Positions 12,440 through 23,861 of a DNA stretch of 64,000 bases are shown here, piece by piece; position 1 is the first letter of the stretch, and each line of letters opens with the position of its first letter. The notes beneath the pieces are model-generated. The model searched no databases. It had not been told where the DNA came from and was given only the letters and a program-made list of their open reading frames with translations. The position numbers and the translations under genes are program-made. The stretch comes from Epiperipatus broadwayi (taxonomy: Eukaryota > Onychophora > Udeonychophora > Euonychophora > Peripatidae), in the NCBI GenBank assembly GCA_028023455.1, contig JAQFVV010006199.1, forward strand, positions 620,001 to 684,000. Reading direction: 5' to 3'.

Positions 12440-13040
12440 TTTAATCACATAAAAAAAACTCTGTTTTCAGTGACTGTGTTTTTATCACCTCAAGAGTAGA
12501 AAAAGATTAGACAGTTTGAAAACAGTCTGTAATGTGTTTTTATCCCCTCAGAAATCCAAGACTATAAAAGACTGGATAGAAAGAGATTAGTTCATTCTGA
12601 ATAGCAGTTTTTGAAAAGTTCAGTCTGGTTTAAAGTTTTGAGAAGCAATTGGCTAATAGGCCAGCTGCAAAGTTGGTTTTACTGGCCAGAGAGATGGCTG
12701 GAAAATTTATAGAGCTCCCATGAGATATATCTAAAATCAAGGCAGGAGATCCAGCAGCAGTCTACAGTTCAATGGGGGAGTTTGAATTCACATGGAGGAA
12801 TATGACCCACCTCTTTGTGTTAAAATTTATAGCCTTAAAATTGTTCTGAAAAACAATTTTCTGGCCTGAAGTTCATCAAGTCCTAGATGGAAGGAAGCTC
12901 ATGTCATGCCAACAAATTACTTGAATTCCTTTCTTCATGTTGACATTTTAACTGAATTATACTTTTCCTGATGATGAAAATCACCTAACCAAGCTCACCA
13001 AGAGAAATATTCCTGCTTTCCCAGGAACCCCCAGTTTGCG
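12440..13040. other. GC-shifted segment of unknown origin
   Basis: Base content is visibly less A+T-rich than both flanks. It includes a partial internal repeat of 'gtgtttttatcacctca' and 'gtgtttttatcccctca'. No ORF, tRNA box or transposon terminus is recognised. It could be an old repeat family member. From 13040 to about 13640 a loosely repeated 'agataaac...atatgtaaa' pattern occurs several times. Confidence 0.35.
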
Positions 13041-13839
13041 AAAGTAATTATAATATGTTGATGTGTCTATATGCAGAGAAGTGCAGATAAACATATATAC
13101 AAAAGTGAATTGTTTTTAAATAATTAATTTAAAAGTCATTTTAAAATCTATTTTTAAGTTTAAAGATATTTCTAATTCATCAATTAACAATAATCTGGTT
13201 AAGATTGACTCATATTTTTAAAAGAAAAAAAACTGATAACTAATTTTAAATTATATCTATTTTGTTTATACACACATATGTGTGAAATTTATATATGTTT
13301 TCCAAATAGACTTAGTTAGGAAAAATACAATTTAAGTGACAACTAAAATTTTTTATTTTATGGCAAGTCAAATATGTTCAGAAATTACATGCACACACAT
13401 GTATGAGTGTGTATATACATCAATTGCATTGCAAATACCAATGTATGTCAGATAAACACATATGTAAAATTTTAATCATTTATTTTATTAAATGTCAATT
13501 CAAACATGTTCATTTTATATCAAGCCATATGCCTGTATGCTGAATGTTTTTTAGATAAACTTAGTGAAACTTATATGTAAACCACCATATAGTAATTTAA
13601 ATTTGTATATTAATAATGTAAATCATAATGTAATAATTTGAATATTGTACATCGCATATATGTAAATGACAAAGTGATAATTTTTTATTGTATGTTAATC
13701 AAAATCAGAAGGCTTAATTGATATGCATAGCCTTATTATAGATCTTAAATCTTTTTTTTTATTAATAAACTTGTGTTCAATTATGAAAATTATTCCAGTG
13801 ATTCTAAATATTTTTAGAATATCTGTTTTCATGATCTCT

Positions 13840-14430
13840 TGGTCACATACAGTAATAGGGCTTGTGTTCACTGAGCTAGATTAGAGTATAACAGCAGAGT
13901 ATATGAATGGGGTTGTATTTTAGTGCTTTTGGGCATCCACAGATGATAAATCATCATCCTTGTTGGTGCAAAAGAGAATACTTTTTAAAGCCCATACAAT
14001 ATGTTTTATTTTAGTTTAGTCTTAGAAATGAAGTTTATAGTTGGCCAGTACATTAATGGGACTATGTGGCCAGAGCATTGTTGATGATCTGCATGTTTTA
14101 ATGTCCCAGCATTATTGTTTTTCTGGTTATGTATTTTTATGGATTAGCACTTAAGTTAGTGCATCCAAACTATGGTTTAAATAATTGCCCAAGCTGGCAA
14201 GGGTTAAATAGTTAGCCTGGTCTACAGAACAGCCATTTCAAATTCAGTCACAAGATAAACTGTTGATTTATTTTATTATTAATCACTTATAATGGATGAT
14301 TACTTATACTGATTTTTACTTTTATATTGATAATGCTGGTTTATGTATAGTTAATCATAGTTGCTCTGAGGAATAGCTGGCTGATCTCACAGTGATCTAT
14401 CTCATGCTCTTCTTTGAATAGATAAAATTG
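13840..14430. other. GC-shifted segment of unknown origin
   Basis: A second stretch with more balanced base content and no recognisable ORF. Words such as 'ggccagtacattaatggg' and 'ctatgtggccagag' occur once each. The interval from here to 15020 is A+T-rich with nothing recognised. Confidence 0.3.
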
Positions 14431-15020
14431 CTTATATATATTTTTGGATATTAACTCTACTTAATATCTTCTCACTTTAATATCTTTATCAATAATAATT
14501 ACATTTTTTATTAATATATTATTTCATTATTGAATTACTTTAATTTAATTGGAATTTTGAACTTGGGAATGATGATTATTTTTCATCATCCCATGGTCCA
14601 CAGTCTATTCATCCATCCCATTACAATTAATTTATTTTAAACTTTAATGCTGGTGAACACTTGTAATAATAAGTACTTTTGTATAGCAAGGAAAATATGC
14701 AAGTTGGAATTTGATCTGAATAGTATTAATTTTTGTGTAAGTATAAATAATAAGACAGCAATTGCTTCATTTTAGTCATATTATAAAATGATATTAATTC
14801 ACTAAAAATATGTATGTTACATGAAAAATAAAAAGATGACTTCTAACAATAAGAAAGATCATCACAATAATGGATATTCCACTGAATAGCTTTAAAACCC
14901 ATAGAGATAATGTAATCCTATAAGAAATGCAGTTTATAAGATCATAATATAAATGAGTTAAGCCATTATTATATTTTACTTATTTCAAAGTATAGTTGTA
15001 AAATAAATATTTTGAATATA

Positions 15021-15097
15021 AAAAAAATTGAAGATATTTTATATTTAATTTAAAAAAAAAAAAAAAATTGAAGATATTTTATATTTAATTTAAAAAA
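15021..15097. repeat. 40-bp tandem duplication
   Basis: Two copies of a unit that starts with an A run and contains TTGAAGATATTTTATATT lie at a 40-bp period. It sits immediately before the first recognisable residues of the plus-strand RTE copy. Confidence 0.85.
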
Positions 15098-16309
15098 TAA
15101 CAAATAGCTGGGACCAGAAAAAGTGAAGGGGGATTTTTTTTATTATTTAAAAAAAAATAATTTCAACTTCACTAAATTATTTACTGTATATAGAAAATTT
15201 AAATATTTGTATATTGTCTATGAGTTGTCATTATGTTTTGGATTTGTAGATTATGAAAAGGCATTTGACTCTATAAACATTTCTTCAGTGATTAAAGCAT
15301 TGGATCATCAAGGTATAGATCCAGGATATTGTCATATTTTGAAGAATATTTATAAAAATGCAACAGCAACAATTAGATTACATAATGATATAGGGAAAGT
15401 CAACATTGAGAAAGGTGTAAGACAAGGTGACTCCATATCTCCAAACTTTTTACAGCAGTACTGCAAGAAGTATTTTGTGGATTAAAATGGGAAACTAAAG
15501 GAGTGAAAGTAAATGGAGATTATTTAAGTCATTTAGATTTCACAGGTGATGTAGTTGTTTTTGCAAATAATGCTTCAGAGCTGCAGGATATGTTGCAGGA
15601 ATTATCAGATGAAAGTAGGAAAGTAGGACTAAAGATAAATGTTAAAAAGACTAAAGTAATGTTTAATCAATTTGCTCAAAATATGAAAATAAAGATTGAT
15701 TATGATGAATTAGAAGAAGTTAACAGTTACAAATACCTTGGTCAGATTATTAATACAGTTGGAAATATAATGGAAGAAATTATTCATAGAATTAAACTTG
15801 TTTGGAGTGCTTTTGGTAGAAATAGCTTGATTCTAAAAGAAAATATGCCTATGTGTTTGAAAAGGAAGGTTTTTAACAAATGTGTTTTACCAGTTCTTAC
15901 TTATGGATCTGAGACTTGGACACTTAATAGAAGAGCAATACAGAGACTTCAGACCACTCAAAGAAGTATGGAGAGATGCATGTTGGGAGTAACAAGAAGA
16001 GATTGAAAACACAGTGTATGGGTAAGAGAGCAAACAGGTGTTACTGACCTCATTGAAAAAATTAAAAGATTGAAGTGGAGTTGGGCTGGATATTTTGCTA
16101 GAAGAGATGATAATAGATGGACAATTGAAATTTTAAACTGGATTCCAAGAGATTGTAAAAGACCCAGAAAGAGACCACATGTGAGATGGATGGATGAAAT
16201 AAGAAAGTGTGCAGGGGTGATGTGGAGAAGAGAAGCTAAAGATCAGAAAAGATGGATTAAACTTGGAGAGACCTTCATCCTGCAGTGGATTGATAATGGT
16301 TGATGATGA

Positions 16310-16312
<3 letters not shown>
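15098..16312 (+). mobile_element. RTE-type LINE, 5'-truncated, with a TGATGATGAT tail
   Basis: A 5'-truncated non-LTR retrotransposon. The readable part runs from a decayed GPDG-like motif (LGPEKV near 15110) through the RT core to the C terminus. It then ends in TGATGATGATGAT and passes into an (AT)n run. RTE-clade elements characteristically end in short tandem repeats rather than poly(A), so the tail fits. There is no endonuclease domain. A sister copy lies on the other strand at 4165-6960. Conserved blocks are far more readable here, so this is the younger of the two copies. Confidence 0.85.
15123..16303 (+). pseudogene. RTE reverse transcriptase, broken ORF
   Basis: The encoded protein would be the RT of an RTE/BovB-type element, which copies element RNA at a nicked target. 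Visible blocks in order are FVDYEKAFDS, KGVRQGDSISP, the palm motif region, KVGLKINVKKTKVMFN, YKYLGQII, CVLPVLTYGSETWTL, TGVTDLIEKIKRLKWSWAG and PHVRWMDEIRKCAGV. Three lesions are visible. One base is lost at about 15445/15446, shifting the frame. The catalytic FADD is FTGD at 15539-15550. A TGA stop at 16004-16006 sits where related proteins have Arg, consistent with CGA to TGA. The segment before FVDY also looks internally deleted. It cannot be active. Confidence 0.85.
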
Positions 16313-16387
<75 letters not shown>

Positions 16388-16438
16388 TTGGTACTTATCA
16401 TACTAATATATATATATAGTTTTGGTACTTATCATACT
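16312..16438. repeat. (AT)n run and a duplicated ~33-bp unit
   Basis: A long (AT)n tract broken by AAAC is followed by two tandem copies of a unit ending TTTTGGTACTTATCATACT (16372-16405 and 16406-16438). It joins the RTE 3' tail to the decayed Gypsy 3' end. Confidence 0.9.
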
Positions 16439-16553
16439 ATAACATTTAATCATGATTGGTACCAGGAACTTCTACTTTTTTCAAGAATGCCAAAATAAAA
16501 TATCCTAGAAGATAAAATAGATGTAGAAAGGTTTAGAGCCAAAATATTGATGG

Positions 16554-17640
16554 TTATTCACAAGACACTGGTCGAAGACTTCTAGCATTATATGTTCCCT
16601 TCAGACCATCATGTGTATGAATCATAAAAGCATTTAAACCCACATTCTTTTCATTTCTCTATGGACCTTTATAAAGATTAAAGAATTTTTTAAATAGGAA
16701 ATGTGGGGGGGGGTATGATATTAACACAATATCTCCCACCTTAAACTGACTGGGATGCTATGGCCCTTGTAAACTCTGCCTGTCACTCATCTTGATCATA
16801 CTTTTTCTAGTCTTTTCCATATCATTATCATGATCCAATTCCTCTGAAATAAGAGGTAAAGGAATCTTAACTAAGACTGACTCTTCTTGACTAAAGTGAA
16901 GATGCATTGGAGTGAAGCCAGTAGACTCATTCTGAGTATGGCAATACTTGCTTTAAATGATTCACTTGGCCATGATGATTTCTGGTGAGGTACATTCTAA
17001 AAAATTGACTCAGTTTTCTTACCACCTTCTCACAAGAGTTGGATTACAGGTTTATATGAAGATCAGTACAGGTTTAATGTTCTGGGTCTCTAAGCAATTC
17101 TTCCACCCCAATGATACAAATGAGGTGGCATAAGGATTGATTTAGGTTTCCCAATTAATGGAAACTGAGAGTTCACCAATACACCAATGACATCACTAAC
17201 TGCTGTTTTCCTCACTGGGTATGCAGTGACATATTTTGAAAACAAATCATAAGCTACTAATAGGAATTTTATATCTGTGATATGATGACAGTGGCCCATA
17301 GAAGTCAATTGCCATTATCTCATTGGGCTTTCTTGGCAAGATAGGTTGCCACTTTCCTGCATAGATGCATATGACTTTATTTAAAAATTTGATTTAAACA
17401 GATCTTGATTGGATCCAATATGGATGCATACATCCTAGGCCAAAAGAATAACCTGCCTGCAACAAGCTCCACCTTCCTAGGACCATAATGTCCATACAGA
17501 CAGTGTATGTAATAAATGAGTTTCTTCATAATACAAGAGAGGATAAAAATTCTCCATGATTTAGGGCTTGTAAAATCAACCTGATACGGCAGCATACCAT
17601 CTGCAACCTATACCATGTCAATCCTCCACTAATTTCTGGT
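16554..17640 (-). pseudogene. Gypsy-like integrase remnant
   Basis: The N-terminal zinc-binding region is recognisable as YIHCLYGHYG followed by LFFWPRMYASI (about 17530-17410). AIDFYGPL carries the first catalytic Asp (codon at 17304-17306), followed by DLFSKYVTAYPVRK and IGKPKSIL. The second catalytic Asp is not visible because of a frameshift near 17120. Further on come a CNPT/E-like block, FTPMHLHF, and a C-terminal QFKVGDIVLIS with NLYKGP and LKGTYNARSLRP, which resembles the GPY/F module. The reading ends at a TAA at 16554-16556. At least four frame changes or stops interrupt it. Confidence 0.75.
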
Positions 17641-18289
17641 TCCTTATCTCTTAGTGATGCATTATCACCAGTCAAGCTGGAGACTATTGGTCCAAGCTTA
17701 GGATCCAGTAATTGAAATTCTACTATATTTCTTATGCCTTATTCCACTGAATCATTTACCACCAAGGTGAGTGCCATTAAAATCAGATCCTCCATATTAC
17801 TTATATGTTGATTGGGATACTGAGCTGGAGTTCTGATAAGATTGTTAGGAACATTATTTTTTACTCTGACAATAGCATACGGTATAATCAAAGTGCTGTA
17901 AAAACAGACTCCATCTCACTAAATGATCATTATTTATATATCCATGATTCAAAAATTCTAAGCTCTTATGGATCCATTATCACCACAATTTATGACGTCA
18001 ATGGAAATTGTTTAAGCTTAGAAAAGGCCCACACTACTGCTAAGGCTTCCTTCTGGTACCCTTCAATCGACAACTCAAAAAGTACAAAATCAAGGGCTTT
18101 TCATCATCCAATTGAAACAACACAACTCCAAACCCATAGCCACTACTATCAGTTTGCATATAGAATGGCTGTGTAAAATCAGAATAGTGCAAAATTACTT
18201 CCAAAAATTTCAATTTTATTTAATTTAGTTTTTCCTAATGGACAGCTAACTATTTCTACTTAACCTCCTTCTTAAGCAACTGTGACATA

Positions 18290-19080
18290 TGAACTGTATT
18301 TGAGGAAGAGTTCTTATAAAAATGATGGTAAAAATTGCGTATTCCAAAAAATGAACGTAATTGTTCTTATTCTCTGGATGTGGAAAATCCCATATGGCTG
18401 CAACTTTGTCAGAGTGAGTCTTAATTCCTTCTCCCCCACAAGATGTCCCAAAAAGATGATCTCTCTCAGTATCAAAGTACTTTTCCTCAGGTTAACTTTA
18501 ATATTTTTTAATCTCACACTTTTGAAGAAACAATTCCAAGTATTGCATATGTTCTAATGTCCTTTGAAGCTATGAAAATATTATCCACATACATCACAAG
18601 TAGGTGCTTTATTTCATTGGACAAGACTCAGTTAAGATGATAGATCAAACTCACCACACTATTGATTAACCAGACATATGATTGACTCCATACTTAAAAG
18701 CAGTGAACTTCTGATCTTGTAGATGCAAATAAATTTGTCAATAACTTCCAATTAAATTCATGGTAATAAACACTCTTTTCCCATTAAAATGGTACAACAG
18801 TTTGTCCTTTACTAGAGGGACATCACATTCTGGAATAGTCCTGTGATTCAAGAATTTGGCATCTATACAAATATGAGCTGCTCCATTCTTTTTTTTTACA
18901 ATAACTAATGGATTGTTAAATGCTGGGCAGATTTCCTTATGATTCCCCACTCCATCATCTGGTTATTCTGCTTGTCCACTTCCTTTTTGTACTGCTAAGG
19001 TATTGGGTAGGACTTACACTGAAATAGCTCTGGGTCACTCAAATGTCTCCTATTGATATACCCTTTAATAATTCCAGGAC
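18290..19080 (-). pseudogene. Gypsy-like reverse transcriptase remnant
   Basis: Blocks in order are NNPLVIVKKKNG, IDAKFLNHRTIPE, NGKRVFITMNL-GSY, the catalytic box YVDN at 18580-18591, and FLGHLVGEKE (about 18450-18425). The catalytic pair should be YVDD; the second Asp codon reads AAT, a single G-to-A change that removes an essential metal ligand. Frameshifts and stops separate the blocks. RNase H sequence (about 18280-17650) is not convincingly readable. Confidence 0.75.
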
Positions 19081-19099
19081 ATTTGAGAACACATCTTTG

Positions 19100-19680
19100 T
19101 ATTTACACAGCAGTTGTCATAAATTGGCTGATTCACTTATCTTTAATTTAATATCAAGATTGGTCATGACTGCCTCAACACAACTCAAACCCAAAGATTG
19201 GTAAAGTACACGTTGTTTAAATTTAACTTTATCCCCTTGACATATCAATCATTTCCCCACATGATTATTACACAACCATGTGTATCCATGAAGTCAGATC
19301 CTACAATCATGGTGTATAAGGACATGTTTCTTGCTCACATAACTTAATTGTATTTCCAGGCATACCTGCTGAGGAATTAATTTAGCCTTACAGGCATTAG
19401 CCAATGTGACCTAGAAAGATTGTTTGATCGGCAAGGATGGAATATTCAGATCCATTCCTTGGAGTTGACAAAATAGCTCATCTGAAATAAGGGATGCCTG
19501 ACTACCAGTGTCTATCAAGGTTACATTTTCAACCTTTCCTAACATAATGGCAATTTTCAAGCAATTACTAAAATGAGGTTGATTATCTAATTTTTTTATT
19601 TCAAAATCTTCAAAATTAAATCCTGGCAAGTTTAGGCTAAAAATAAAATTGTCCCTCTCCAAATCAGTCATGGGTTCTCA
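19100..19680 (-). pseudogene. Gypsy-like aspartic protease remnant
   Basis: The block VENVTLIDTGSQASLIS holds the retroviral-type protease active site, DTGS, coded at 19501-19512 on the plus-strand coordinates. It continues through LPIKQSF and LANACKAKLIPQQVCLEI, as expected for a retropepsin fold. The later LG-type flap/helix block is broken by stops near 19300. It lies between gag and RT. Confidence 0.75.
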
Positions 19681-19894
19681 CAGTGAGGAATGTTGCTGCG
19701 AGGCACTGCCTAGCTTAATGGATGACCTATAGGTCTGGCCATAGGAGTCAACTCCAGTATTTGTGCCACCATAAGGGTAACCTTCAAGTTGGGGTCATAT
19801 CTCAGATTCCTAACATGATTCCATGATCCCTATAAGGTACTTATCCTCTTGATCAATGATAATTTCTCATAATCTCTTGAGTGTGACCTACAAA

Positions 19895-21462
19895 TTAGTC
19901 TCTTGGTGAATTGTAATTTATATTTGAAAGTGAGTAAGCCTCCAGTATTCCTAAAATATTCACCACTTCCTCATCAGTATGAAGATCCACAGCCACCAAT
20001 GTCTGCTCAATATGCTGAGGCAGATTTTGCCACAAAAATTCAAAATTTGCATTTTTGACAATGGGAATATAGTTAAAATTCAAAATTTGGCAACCTGTTG
20101 CCTAAAAAACTGTGTATAGATTCCTTGGTGGAGGGCATATATTTCATGAGAAAGGCAGTGGTGTATGCAGTTCTGCTTATCCTTATTCCAAAAATTTCTC
20201 ATTATGGCCTGATCATAATCGTCTTAGGGTTAAGGCCTCTTGAACAAACCCCCATTCTTTGGCTGAAGCATATAGATGATTTCTGGTGATTGCCAACTTT
20301 TCCTTTTCAAATAACATATTCAGGGTAAATAATTCCTTAAATGTGCTTAAATATTTCATGGGGTTCTTCCTGTACTCCTTTAAAAACTTTAATGTTAATA
20401 AATTGGGAAGTACTGTGATTGGTACAATAACCACTAGCTACATGGGGTGGCAAGTCATGGAATTTCTTAGAATTGGCCACCATTTCATCAGAGATTTGAC
20501 TAAAGTCACAATCAAGACCTCTCTCATGTGTTGAATTTTTTCAAGATTGTTTCACCCATAGGGTAATTCTTGTCACCAATAGCATCTCTGATCTTAATTT
20601 GGTCCATCTCTAACCTTCATTCTCTCAATTGTTTTTCTAAATCTGTTATATGAACACTATTCACTTAAGTGCACAATGGATTTCATCTCTTCAAATTGGA
20701 TGTATATACCTGTAATATCTGTCCTCACCCCACCCTTATATCTCTCACTAGGGTCAATACCACTGATTTTTGTACATCCCATAATCTGTATCAACTTCCC
20801 CTGATCTTTTCCAATCTAACATCCATTTTTCTGAAAATGACTGGAGATGATGTTATTCACTATATCCATCTTTTCATCCATGTTTCACAGTTTGTCATCA
20901 CCAGGCTGTTGGATCATCTATTCACAATACACTCTATTAATCTGAAGAAGCTTTGTCCCATTGTAGGTCAACAGAAGCCTTCATCTCAGCTTTTAAATTC
21001 ACATAAACATTTTTTAGAGAGCATTTGGTGTCATTTGTAAATGCTTGAAACTCACCCTGTAAGGCATTATTGTCATCAGCAATTTGTTTCTGTAAATCCT
21101 GACACTCTTTTCTGGATTCTTTAAATTTTGCCACTATCCCTTGGGTCTCCTTCTTTATCTCATCACTTGTCTCATCAAATCTTGCCCCCAGAAAGATAGC
21201 TTCAATTCTTGACTCTTCCCTATATTTTTTCATCTCTTTTGGCTTTAATTCCATACATCTACAATCCACTAGTGCCTTCAATTCAGCACTTCTTTTATCA
21301 GAGTTAACCTTTAATTCCTTTAATTCATTAGAGTTGGCTTTCAACTCAGCCTTTAATTCATTAGAGTTAGCTCAATTTTATCAGAGTTAGCTTTCTACTC
21401 AGCTTTCATTTGCATCATCATCTCCATTAAGTCCTGCAAACTATTTCATCAGTGTTATTCAT
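19895..21462 (-). pseudogene. Gypsy-like gag remnant with an N-terminal coiled coil
   Basis: A candidate start (MNNTDE) lies at 21460-21462. The N-terminal part (about 21420-20937) has repeated KANSNELK/KAELK units and then an E/K/Q-rich helix, suggesting a coiled coil. A middle part (about 20500-20213) reads LKEYRKNPMKYLSTFKELF and LYASAKEW, like the capsid region of Gypsy gag. A C-terminal part (20083-19895) reads FEFLWQNLPQHIEQTLVAVD. The three parts lie in different frames. No CCHC knuckle is visible. Confidence 0.6.
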
Positions 21463-22065
21463 AGTTATTTTCAAAACAATAATAGTATACATGCACAAAA
21501 AAAATTAATATACATTTTAGGTGATAATTCTTATGATCTGAGCCATTATCTTAAATGCAAATTATCATCCAAGCAAAATACAAACAACCTGATCCTAATT
21601 TTGGATTATATGATCAAAATTTCAATTTCAATGATGTCATAACATTCTCAGTTTATGGAAAATGTCATCTGACACTACAGCATTAATAAATGTAAAAAAA
21701 AATTAGTGATATTTTACATCACTTTACACCCCTCCCATTTTACCTATGTATAGTAATAATACCACTACACCAACATAATACTGAGATGTGAAGATTGATA
21801 TGTACTGAACATATTGAAAATGTTCACATGGGCTATTTAAGCCTAAATTTAGGTAAATCAACTACATGGTGATATAAGTAATGGTGATCATATATTAATT
21901 TTATAATTTGAATAGCAACTCTAACTTATCATAGAATAAGCCACCATTATAATAACGAACCTAATGCAAAAGAAATTTATTTGGTATTAACATTCTACAC
22001 TATCTTATAATATATGATTCCAGTCTCCTAATCACTCACATTTCAAGTCCCTTAATTGTTGGGGA

Positions 22066-22236
22066 CCAATTGTAATTGAAAAGACATTCCATTGAATTTA
22101 TCTCAGGTCTTGACTTATTTTTATTAATGTCCCAAATTGGGAAGCCAATTGTCATGGACTGGGCATATCACTTTAAGATTTTAAATAAATTTACTGGAGC
22201 TTAGTTAATCATAGAGCCACATTGTGGTGCCAATTG
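22066..22236 (-). other. Three primer-binding-site-like junctions in a row
   Basis: On the minus strand the motif ACAATTGG followed by a C-rich and then GGGAC/GGCTC-like stretch occurs at 22230-22236, 22145-22151 and 22066-22072 (the CCAATTG cores on the plus strand), spaced 85 and 79 bases. The most distal, TGGCACCACAATGTGGCTC, is closest to the tRNA-Lys-type primer site TGGCGCCCAACGTGGGGC used by many Gypsy elements. One of them probably marks the 5' LTR/leader boundary. Confidence 0.45.
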
Positions 22237-23380
22237 TAAAGGAAAACTTTACAATCACTAATGAATCAATTGAGCTCACATATCGTAATAATGTACCTTG
22301 CAACCACGAATCAATTAATCAAATCACACATATATAAGGGAAAATAATCTAGTCCAATCATTGGATGGTTTGATCATTGATTACAATTACAATATTGCCT
22401 ATCTGACTAGCTATACATAAAAATAATTTGGATACCAAAGACCAATATCAAGAGACACTAAATGATTTACTCTCAGGGTTAACTTGATCAGTGATTTAAT
22501 TATTCACCAAAATATAAATTGGAAACAAAGGGGATTTTATTGAATCCAACCTATATTTGCAGATGGCAATTATATGTAAAATAATATAATGATTAGTGAT
22601 GGCTTAGACAAATAATTATAAAATTGAATATTAGCAAAACACAAAATTATCATTTAAGTGATTGTAAGTCTCAAGCATTACCTAATGACCTTTGTACTGA
22701 AAAGAGAAAAATAAAGAAATAAATAAATTTCAAATAAATCACAAAGTCATTTCATATAAAACATATGGTATATACTTTATTCTAATTGTGGTTTGATTTT
22801 CTTTTCAAATGGCAATAATATATTAAACACATACAATATTTATCTTTCAAGTTTTCATTTTAATTCAATATTATTTAAATTAACAATATTTGCTATCAGT
22901 AGGCATGGATTGATGTTTGTACATACATAAGAACCCTCTATTATTATTATTTAAAACAAAGAAAGATGCAATACAAAAAAATAATGAAACTCGTAATAGT
23001 TTCTTAAAATAATAATTTAAAATTATTGATACATTCCTCAAGGTTAGATCATTTAACTTAAAAAAATATTCTTATCCTATTGTGTTAGTTATTTATTTGC
23101 TTTATTTTCAATTAAAAACTATACTCATCTTTTGGACTACAAGTATCAACTCTTTAGATGTATTATTTATAATAGGGATTCTATTATGACCCCTAATTCA
23201 GTATCTTTCTTTATATCCCCATTAATTCTGAGACTTCAATAAAAATTTATCATGGACTATATAAGCCTTAGTATATTAAACTTTTATAAATAAAATATAG
23301 AAATGACTCCTATCACAATAATGATAACCCTCTAAGAAATGGATCAGAAAATTTTGCAAAGATTAAGAAAACCATTTTAA
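22237..23380. other. Probable 5' LTR remnant and A+T-rich spacer
   Basis: By position, the first few hundred bases should be the 5' LTR of the minus-strand Gypsy-like element, but I find no matching second LTR and no clear start. A 21-base inverted repeat, TTGTAAAG..CTTTACAA, lies at about 22234-22254. The remainder to 23380 shows nothing recognisable. Confidence 0.35.
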
Positions 23381-23846
23381 TTGATGACTACAGCAAAATT
23401 TTACCTCTCAATGATAAAAAAAGTTTTCAATGATAATGTAATCAAAAATATCAAAATTAAACAGAATCTAGATTGTAAAATTTCTGCAGAGATTTTTAAA
23501 CTGCTAGAGGCCGATAAAAACGTTTCCACCACCAAAATTTCAGAAAATAGAAAAACCATTGATAACTCACACAAAAAAGCTTATTCTAGAGATATATACA
23601 TGGAAAAAAATACTACTAAGCAGCTCTACACGTTGGGAGAGACAAACAAACAATACAATTCTAAAAATAAACCAAAATTTAAAAAAAATTATGAATAATA
23701 GCAATGATCTCAGTAAAAGATTAGGAAATGAAGAAAGCGTAGATAACTCACAAACAAATGCCATTTCTAGAGATACAAACATGGATAAAAATATCACTAA
23801 CCAAATCTACATACAGGAAGGAACTAACAATCAAACCATTTCTTAA
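23381..23846 (+). pseudogene. Unrecognised N/K-rich ORF with an internal 181-bp repeat, frameshifted
   Basis: I do not recognise this protein. Two overlapping frames (23381-23698 and 23559-23846) appear to be halves of one ORF broken by a one-base length change in the A8 run at 23681-23688. A unit starting GATAACTCAC recurs at 23561 and 23742, about 70% alike by eye. In protein it gives (I/V)DNSxxxAxSRD followed by MxKNxTxQxY in both halves. It is strongly hydrophilic, with no signal peptide or membrane segment. It ends 15 bases before the left LTR of the next element, so it may be the remains of a gene or element that the LTR retrotransposon entered. Repeat conservation across the frameshift argues that it was once coding. 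Confidence 0.4.
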
Positions 23847-23861
23847 AAAATGCCAACATAT

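Larger units (their letters stand above)
16486..22236 (-). mobile_element. Ty3/Gypsy-like LTR retrotransposon, decayed
   Basis: Reading the minus strand from high to low coordinates, the order is primer-binding-like site(s), leader, gag, protease, RT, RNase H region and integrase, which is the Gypsy order. Every domain is broken by stops and frameshifts. Possible LTR/PBS junctions lie at 22066-22236 (listed separately). A purine-rich stretch just after the integrase stop (minus, about 16490-16480: GAAAAAAGTAGAAG) may be the polypurine tract. I could not match two LTRs to each other. The 3' side runs directly into the (AT)n and RTE sequence, so the 3' LTR is probably lost or truncated. Confidence 0.85.

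Noticed and set aside
16690-16705. G-run read as a plus-strand polypurine tract
   Set aside because: It lies within the minus-strand integrase C-terminal coding remnant (a proline-coding C run), so it does not mark an LTR.
17805-21040. Plus-strand ORFs of 63-123 codons
   Set aside because: Shadows of the minus-strand Gypsy-like gag-pol relic.
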